The position numbers and the translations under genes were made by a program. A stretch of DNA of 11,415 nucleotides from Bifidobacterium breve. Its GTDB lineage: Bacteria > Bacteroidota > Bacteroidia > Cytophagales > UBA9547. Under the pieces are notes generated by a model that saw nothing but the letters and a program-made list of their open reading frames with translations, was not told the DNA's origin and ran no database searches. How positions within the stretch are numbered: position 1 is the stretch's first letter; each line of letters opens with the position of its first letter. Positions 5,684-11,415 of the stretch are shown piece by piece. Location of the stretch: positions 1 to 11,415 of the forward strand of contig CALPQG020000036.1 in assembly GCA_943325655.2 (NCBI GenBank), written 5' to 3'.

Positions 5684-8600
5684 TTAATTTTCTTTTTTTT
5701 CTTCAATTTTTTTGTCAATAACTTCTATCAAGCGATCAAAACTTTTAGAATGCACCAATGTAATACCTCCTTGTTGGATATTGTTAGTGGTCAACGTTCC
5801 GGTGATTGCAGTTTGATTTGGACGTGTATACGCCTTGATTTTAAGGGAACCGCTTTCGTTTAAAATGTATTCCAATGAAACATCGCCAATAATAGACGTT
5901 GCGTTGGTTTGATTTTGTGAATTGGCTAATGAGCCGTCGCGTACAGCTTTTAGTTTGCCATTCAAAAAACTGTATTGTAACCTTAATTTTAAACTGTTTA
6001 AATCTGCAGCACTTAAGCTGTTTAAATTGATATCTACTTGAAAATTTGGGTCTACTTGTGATACCCAGTAATTAAGTTGGTTAGAAAGTAATTCTGTTAA
6101 TGTTTTGTTGGTTGCTGAAGAAGCAATTGAACCGATTTTTGAGTTTTCGGAAGGAACAAAAGAACGCAGCATCAATAAACTAAATACCTGTTTGTTTACC
6201 TCTTGTTCATTTGTTTGTAAGCTGTTTTTGAAATCGAGTAAATACCTGTCCAGCGTGGTCGGCGTTTTAATGTCAATTCCCAAATTTATGATTGGTTTAA
6301 GTAACTCTCCTTTCAGGTTTAGGTTTACAAATACTGGATACCTTCCTGCAGTGGCCAATGCTAATGAATCTGTTGTATTGCTAGCACACGGTGCTAAGGA
6401 TACACTTTGTTCTGTGCTTACCATAATATCCATTATCCCATTATAGGCTTCTCCGCTCCAGTGAATGTTGCTGTTTGGTTTAATTATAAACTCTTTATTT
6501 ACAACGTTTAAAAATGTGAAGTTGTAGGTTCCCTGATTAAAGGTATAATCACCAAACATTTCAAAATCACCTTTGGTATCTATTTTTAATTTTAATTTTC
6601 CGTAACCATTCCCTTTGATAATATCACCTGTTTTAGGGTCAAATATAATTTCAGTATAAGCTTCTGGGGTGATGTCCAAGTTTAAGTCTAATTTTATTCC
6701 TGACAAATCAACTTTTTTCTTTTTATAGAGAATGTTTTTTTCCTTATGTGTTTTTGAGGTAAAGCTGATATAATCTTTTTCTTCAACGGTTGAATACCAT
6801 GTTAATGGTATGTAAATTTTAGTGCCTTGTTTACTAATAAAATTTCCCTCAATTTTTACGTTGTTAAATGGTCCGGAGATTACAAAATCACCATCAGTAA
6901 CTGCTGTTCCATAGTATATAGCATCCTTATTAAAACTGGTGTTCAATAGTTTGAAATTATACAAATCGCCAGTTAAATTGATTTTGAAATCTGAAAAATA
7001 ACGGTGTGTGATTCCTCCTGAAATGATTGCCGTATGTCCATCATCATCTACAAATTTTCCTTTTTTTGTAAATATATTTCCATCGTTGATATAAATGTAA
7101 TCTGAAAATGTATAGTAGGTGTTGAGGTAATTTATTTTAAAGCCTCCATCATTTACAAAAGCATTTCCTTCAATAACAGGCTCTTGAAAGGATCCTTTGA
7201 TTTGGAATTTGCCGGTTGCTTCTCCTTTAAAACCCGTAGCATAATCTTTCAAAAATGATTCTAATATTTTAATTTTTGTGCGATTTAACGCTGCAGTAAT
7301 GTTGAAGTTGTTTTGGATTGAAAAAGGATCATAGGTGCCATATAAATCAACTACCTGAAAACCATCTCTATAAACGTCAAGGTCAATATTGATATTTTTG
7401 GCTACATTGTTCCAATTAGAATTTCCATTGATTTCTCCTATGATTATGTTATCAATTTTTAAGGTGTCAATATGAAGTGTACTTTCAATTTGTAATGCAT
7501 TAAAGATGTCCTTGATTTTAATGAAGCCATTGGTTGTTCCATATAAATTTTTACCTGTTATCGTATTTAGTGTATTGAGTTTGAATTTGGATATCTGTAA
7601 AGCCAATGCTTTTGTCGGGTCTTTGGAAAGTACGCCAGAAAGTGAAAGTTTTTGTTCTTCATTCACCAACTCAAAATCATTAAAATACGTGTCTTCTAAG
7701 GTGAATTTTATGGTGTTTTCTTTTTGTAATTGCCATGTTTTATCAAGGGCTATTAGTTCAGCTTTACTTAATAATACCTGAATTTCATCGCTTAAAAAGC
7801 TCAGTTTTGCGGCGATATTTGCATAGTTGTTGAATTTTGCATGGGAAAATGAGGTTTTAAAATCAATGTTGTTGTCAATCCAAATTCCTTCAAAATTAAA
7901 ATCTTTGGTGACAGGTTGGTTTGAAATGGTTTGAGATTCAGATTTAAATGAACCCAATGCTTTTACTTTGGTACTGTCTGCAGATTTTGAAGTGTTAAAA
8001 TCAATTTTAGATTTATTGATAGCGTATTGTTTGTAAGCTAATTTGTCAATTTCTCCCAGTACTTCAAAACTTGAATGTTCTCCATTAGATAAATATCCCT
8101 TGAGGTTCGTGTTTTTAGAAACAAAAAAACCAGGAAGGAAAAGGTCAAATATCGGGTTGATATTTTTAAAAGTCACGTCATAATTTACTTTATAAAAATT
8201 GTGTTTGTTATTTCGTTTGGCTAAATAATACTTGTTTGTTTCTTTTTCATTGTGTTTGAAATATAACTTGTATTCATTCCAGAACATAAATAAGTCATCA
8301 TAAATTTGAGAAAATTCAAAATTCCCAATAGTGATGAGTTTAAGTAAATCTGAGTTGATTTCGAATGACCTGTATTTGTTTATTTTTGAGGAAAGAAAAT
8401 CCAATGAATTTACATTAACTTGTTTGCCTTCATATTCTACCATCAAGTCATTAAATGAAGCATTTCCTACCATTTTATCAAGGGTTAATCCTTTTGTTTT
8501 GATATTGAGTTTTGTCCTCAGTCGAATGTCGTAGTTGCCAAGATGTAGTTTTTTGAAATTGATGTTGTCAATATGCGCAACCATTCCAATGCTGTCAATA

Positions 8601-10168
8601 TTGTTTTTGAGATTTACTTTTCCGTTTAAGGTCAATGCCAAATTGCTGTCTTTGATATTCAAATAACCATCAAAAAATTGATTTGCAAATTTTGCATTTG
8701 TTTTAATGTTTCTATAGTCATATTGATTGATTCCTATTCTTGCTATTGAAGCATTTAGTTTAAATTTTGCATTGTTCACCGAAAATCCATTGCCTTCGAT
8801 ATTGCCATCCATATCGAGTTTTCCAAAATCTTTACTATCGGCAATTTCTCCAATGTTTAATGCAACGGTAGTTACCCTTCCTTTGTAATAGGAGTCGGCT
8901 TCTTTCTCTTTAATTTTAAGGTTAAGGTCTGAATTGATATTTCCGATGGCGGTTTCAAAATTTCCATCTGCAACAAAATCTAGTGGAAATCCTATGAATT
9001 CGCCTTTAGCGACCACTTTATTGAATTTTTTTACAAAAGCGAAAGCATAAGGATCCTGTACATATTGTTTGAAATCGTCTGCATAAAGCGTGGCTTTTTT
9101 AATGTTGGCTTCAATAAATGTTTCGAAAAAATTAGGCAATCCATTGAAGGCTATATTTCCTTCCACCCTGGTTTTTTTGCCCAATCGCAAATCCATTTCT
9201 TTGATTTTGAATCTTTTTACCCGACCTTTTAATTCACCTGTCAATTGCCAGGTTTCATTGTATCTTTTGAGGTATGGCGCAAAATGAGCAAGGTCTTGCG
9301 ATTTAATGTAAGTACGTGTGAGGTTCATGTATATGATTGGTTTATTGATCATATCTGCCAGGTCTGTGACATCATCAAATTTAAACGCCAGCGAGTCATT
9401 CACAATACTTCTTCCAATTTCAGCATGTAGTTTGCCAAACTCCATTGTTTTGGGAGTAAGTGTCATGATTGTATTGATTTTTTTGAGTTTGAGTTTTGTT
9501 TTAATCTCAAAACATTTTAAGCCTTTAACATTGATTTGAAAGGTGTCAGATGCAATTTTAAAATCCGTTACAGCTGCGTAGATACTATCAAATCCAAAAT
9601 GAAAATGATCAAAACCTTCTTCTATTAAAGGTGCTAATTCATCATTCATGCTGAAATAGGCATTTTTCAAATCAATTTTGTCAATCAAAAATGCTGGGGA
9701 TTTTCCTGTAGATTTATCCTTGGCCATTTTTGACGTAATGGCGTCTATAAAAGCATTGATGTTTAAAACGTTGGTTTCTTTTTCATTGATAAACCGTACA
9801 TCTGGCCTGTTAAGAACTACATGTTCAATCTCAATGGTGTTGTTTACGAAAAGTCGGAGGAGGTGAAAGTTGATGTCTATTTCTGAAACACTGATCATGC
9901 TCCTGTTTTTTTTGTCTTTGACGGTTACGCTTTTTAAGGTAATTTCATCCAACCAATTGATATCAACACTTCCTATTTCAACGGGGAAATTTAATGCTTC
10001 TGTAATTCTTCTTGTTACTTCGTGTGTAATTTTTGTCTGAATCATTGGGAAAAGTAATGCAGTAACTACTCCTCCAATGAGTAAAAATAAGAAGATAGAC
10101 AAACTTAGGGTCGTTCTAAAAACGCTTAGTTTGATGTATCGCCAAATAATATGTTTTTTTGTTTCCAA
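5684..10168 (-). CDS. tamB: TamB-type translocation and assembly module protein (DUF490 family)
   Basis: This 1494-residue protein belongs to the TamB/AsmA-like group of envelope-spanning proteins, which form a long beta-groove between inner and outer membranes and are linked to outer-membrane protein assembly and phospholipid transport. One N-terminal membrane anchor is visible at about residues 19-41, with the basic segment METKKHIIWR before it. It is followed by an AsmA-like start (VEIGSVDINWLDEITLKSVTV) and a very long run of beta-rich sequence. The C-terminal TamB domain covers roughly 975-1485 and includes GKFQIKGSFQEPVIEGNAFV near its start and SLLMLRSF near 1325-1335. The length exceeds the E. 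coli protein (about 1260) but is usual for Bacteroidota as I recall. The start codon is TTG at 10168: an in-frame TAA lies six codons upstream, no ATG or GTG is available between, and the next Met (residue 42) would remove the anchor. The tail is charged (IDKKIEEKKEN). No tamA/bamA-like partner is in the window. It is divergent from tsaD. Confidence 0.92.
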   Translation of the reverse strand: METKKHIIWRYIKLSVFRTTLSLSIFLFLLIGGVVTALLFPMIQTKITHEVTRRITEALNFPVEIGSVDINWLDEITLKSVTVKDKKNRSMISVSEIDINFHLLRLFVNNTIEIEHVVLNRPDVRFINEKETNVLNINAFIDAITSKMAKDKSTGKSPAFLIDKIDLKNAYFSMNDELAPLIEEGFDHFHFGFDSIYAAVTDFKIASDTFQINVKGLKCFEIKTKLKLKKINTIMTLTPKTMEFGKLHAEIGRSIVNDSLAFKFDDVTDLADMINKPIIYMNLTRTYIKSQDLAHFAPYLKRYNETWQLTGELKGRVKRFKIKEMDLRLGKKTRVEGNIAFNGLPNFFETFIEANIKKATLYADDFKQYVQDPYAFAFVKKFNKVVAKGEFIGFPLDFVADGNFETAIGNINSDLNLKIKEKEADSYYKGRVTTVALNIGEIADSKDFGKLDMDGNIEGNGFSVNNAKFKLNASIARIGINQYDYRNIKTNAKFANQFFDGYLNIKDSNLALTLNGKVNLKNNIDSIGMVAHIDNINFKKLHLGNYDIRLRTKLNIKTKGLTLDKMVGNASFNDLMVEYEGKQVNVNSLDFLSSKINKYRSFEINSDLLKLITIGNFEFSQIYDDLFMFWNEYKLYFKHNEKETNKYYLAKRNNKHNFYKVNYDVTFKNINPIFDLFLPGFFVSKNTNLKGYLSNGEHSSFEVLGEIDKLAYKQYAINKSKIDFNTSKSADSTKVKALGSFKSESQTISNQPVTKDFNFEGIWIDNNIDFKTSFSHAKFNNYANIAAKLSFLSDEIQVLLSKAELIALDKTWQLQKENTIKFTLEDTYFNDFELVNEEQKLSLSGVLSKDPTKALALQISKFKLNTLNTITGKNLYGTTNGFIKIKDIFNALQIESTLHIDTLKIDNIIIGEINGNSNWNNVAKNINIDLDVYRDGFQVVDLYGTYDPFSIQNNFNITAALNRTKIKILESFLKDYATGFKGEATGKFQIKGSFQEPVIEGNAFVNDGGFKINYLNTYYTFSDYIYINDGNIFTKKGKFVDDDGHTAIISGGITHRYFSDFKINLTGDLYNFKLLNTSFNKDAIYYGTAVTDGDFVISGPFNNVKIEGNFISKQGTKIYIPLTWYSTVEEKDYISFTSKTHKEKNILYKKKKVDLSGIKLDLNLDITPEAYTEIIFDPKTGDIIKGNGYGKLKLKIDTKGDFEMFGDYTFNQGTYNFTFLNVVNKEFIIKPNSNIHWSGEAYNGIMDIMVSTEQSVSLAPCASNTTDSLALATAGRYPVFVNLNLKGELLKPIINLGIDIKTPTTLDRYLLDFKNSLQTNEQEVNKQVFSLLMLRSFVPSENSKIGSIASSATNKTLTELLSNQLNYWVSQVDPNFQVDINLNSLSAADLNSLKLRLQYSFLNGKLKAVRDGSLANSQNQTNATSIIGDVSLEYILNESGSLKIKAYTRPNQTAITGTLTTNNIQQGGITLVHSKSFDRLIEVIDKKIEEKKEN

Positions 10169-10189
10169 AATTTGTACAGAAATTTACCT

Positions 10190-10205
10190 TAGGTTTGTAT
10201 GTTTG
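10190..10205 (+). promoter_or_regulatory. Two adjacent TAnnTTTG boxes upstream of tsaD
   Basis: TAGGTTTG (10190-10197) and TATGTTTG (10198-10205) both match the Bacteroidota -7 box and lie back to back in the 110-bp gap between the divergent tamB and tsaD starts. The nearest TTTG upstream (10171-10174) is 15 nt from the first box and 23 nt from the second, neither being the usual 19-21. The leader of tsaD would be about 65-75 nt. No equally good box is seen for tamB. Confidence 0.45.
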
Positions 10206-10278
10206 TTATTGTTTAATGTATTGTTACTCTTTTAAGGAATTGCTTCTTTAATATTAAATCGTAAACTGATAATTGTCA

Positions 10279-11283
10279 ATGAACTGTACTATTCTTGCCA
10301 TTGAGTCTTCTTGTGATGAAACTTCAGCTGCTGTCATTCAAAACGGAATAATCCTTTCTAATATTATAGCCACCCAAGCTGTTCATGAACAATATGGAGG
10401 AGTTGTACCTGAATTGGCTTCACGAGCCCACATGCAAAATGTAGTGCCAGTAATTCAAAATGCACTCACCAAAGCAAATATAAAGAAAAATGATTTAAAT
10501 GCAGTGGCTTTTACTCAAGGACCTGGACTTTTAGGTGCATTGGTTGTTGGAGTTTCTTTTGCCAAGTCTCTGGCATTGGGGTTAGGGATTCCTTTGATAG
10601 GTGTAAATCACATGCAGGCGCATATTTTGGCGCATTTTATTGATGAACCAAGACCTGATTTTCCTTTTTTGTGTTTGACGGTGAGTGGTGGACATACACA
10701 AATTGTGGTTGTTAAGAATCACCTTGAAATGGAAGTTATTGGGCATACACAAGATGATGCAGTAGGTGAGGCGTTTGACAAAACTGCAAAGTTGTTAGGT
10801 TTATCTTATCCTGGTGGACCTCAATTGGATAAAGCCGCTGTTGGTGGTGATTATACCAAATATATTTTCCCTAGTGTAGATACACCTGGTTTGAATTATT
10901 CTTTCAGCGGAATTAAAACGGCTTTTATGTATTTTCTTAGAGACCATACGTCCAAAAAACCTGATTTCATTGCTCAAAACTTGAATGATATTTGTGCGAG
11001 TATTCAGGCAAGTATTGTAGAAATTTTATTGAAAAAATTACGTAAAGCTTCCAAAGATACGGGAATTAAGCAAATTGCCATTGCTGGAGGTGTTTCCGCC
11101 AATTCATGGCTAAGGTCAAAATTGGAAGAGGATGCAGCGCAATACAGGTGGACAGTTTATGTGCCTGCTTTTGAATACTGCACAGACAATGCTGCGATGA
11201 TTGCTATGGCAGCACATTTTAAGTATATCAATAATGAGTTTGTCACCCTTCAAGCTGGGCCGATACCTAGGCTTGCGCTTTAG
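10279..11283 (+). CDS. tsaD: TsaD, tRNA N6-adenosine threonylcarbamoyltransferase
   Basis: TsaD transfers the threonylcarbamoyl group from threonylcarbamoyl-AMP to A37 of ANN-decoding tRNAs (t6A), working in the cytoplasm with TsaB and TsaE; TsaC supplies the intermediate. The protein has the usual length (334 residues) and all family landmarks: ESSCDET at 9-15, the metal-binding HMQAH with His111 and His115, SGGHTQIV 136-143, a nucleotide-binding segment DDAVGEAFDKTAKLLGLSYPGGP at 159-181 (its key residues being D159, E164, D167 and G179-G180), NYSFSGIKT 206-214, AGGVSAN 269-275, and TDNAAM with the metal ligand Asp303. I chose the ATG at 10279, giving MNCTILAIESS, rather than the TTG two codons upstream. 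The gene is divergent from tamB, an arrangement I recall in other Bacteroidota. TsaB, TsaC and TsaE are not in the window. Confidence 0.98.
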   Translation: MNCTILAIESSCDETSAAVIQNGIILSNIIATQAVHEQYGGVVPELASRAHMQNVVPVIQNALTKANIKKNDLNAVAFTQGPGLLGALVVGVSFAKSLALGLGIPLIGVNHMQAHILAHFIDEPRPDFPFLCLTVSGGHTQIVVVKNHLEMEVIGHTQDDAVGEAFDKTAKLLGLSYPGGPQLDKAAVGGDYTKYIFPSVDTPGLNYSFSGIKTAFMYFLRDHTSKKPDFIAQNLNDICASIQASIVEILLKKLRKASKDTGIKQIAIAGGVSANSWLRSKLEEDAAQYRWTVYVPAFEYCTDNAAMIAMAAHFKYINNEFVTLQAGPIPRLAL

Positions 11284-11415
11284 TTTTTCAGTTTTCAGTT
11301 TTCAGTTTTTAGTTTTCGAGTTCTCGGTTTTCAGTTTTCGAGTTCTCGGTTTTCAGTTCTCGGTTTTCAGTTTTCAGTTTTCAGTTTTCGAGTTCTCGGT
11401 TTTCGAGTTCTCAGT
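11284..11415. repeat. Degenerate 7-8 bp tandem repeat array (ACTGAAA family), continuing past the window
   Basis: Starting right after the tsaD stop, the sequence consists almost entirely of short units. Read on the minus strand they are ACTGAAA (7 bp), ACCGAGA (7 bp), ACTCGAAA (8 bp) and a few single-base variants, about 18 units in the visible part. The variants are not random: ACTCGAAA and ACCGAGA tend to occur together. CGAGTTCTCG within the array is a near-palindrome. No ORF of note is seen. The array is cut by the window edge, so its full length is unknown. Confidence 0.9.

Noticed and set aside
6105..9866. Plus-strand open frames of 61-113 codons inside tamB.
   Set aside because: They are antisense to a single intact 1494-codon gene and show no domain or promoter signal of their own.
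10273..10278. TTG start for tsaD, two codons upstream of the ATG.
   Set aside because: The ATG at 10279 gives MNCTILAIESS, which matches the usual TsaD N-terminus, so a TTG start is unnecessary.

Overview
The window is AT-rich and looks like a chromosomal segment of a member of the Bacteroidota. The evidence is a secreted multidomain protein of the kind exported by type IX secretion, A-rich leaders without Shine-Dalgarno sequences, several TAnnTTTG promoter boxes of the Bacteroidota primary sigma factor, and a long TamB-type protein next to tsaD. I cannot name a genus.

Layout. Positions 1-3252 (minus strand) are the first 1084 codons of a large secreted protein: signal peptide, about ten Asp-box (VPS10/BNR-like) repeats, a PKD domain, a CARDB-like domain and the start of an F5/8 type C domain. 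Its 3' end lies outside the window. Positions 3253-4468 hold no convincing protein gene. Instead they carry three similar minus-strand units about 300-340 bp apart, each with a conserved 28-nt hairpin followed by a strong intrinsic-terminator hairpin and T-tract. I read these as a small family of structured RNAs. Positions 4469-5581 (minus) encode a DEAD-box RNA helicase with only the two-RecA core. Positions 5684-10168 (minus) encode a TamB/DUF490 envelope protein. Positions 10279-11283 (plus) encode TsaD, the t6A tRNA-modification enzyme, divergent from tamB. Positions 11284-11415 are a degenerate 7-8 bp tandem repeat that runs off the window.

How the parts may work together. TsaD (tRNA modification), the helicase (RNA remodelling) and TamB (outer-membrane transport or assembly) are ordinary housekeeping functions. 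The most unusual part is the RNA cluster between the helicase and the secreted-protein gene. A module TAAACC-N15-GAGTAGT occurs about 70 nt upstream of the conserved hairpin in RNA copies 1 and 3, in degenerate form at copy 2, and about 30 nt upstream of the secreted protein's ATG. This suggests a shared promoter or operator, so the RNAs and the secreted protein may be co-regulated. That last step is inference; the repeats themselves are visible in the sequence. Both the helicase and tamB appear to start with TTG.
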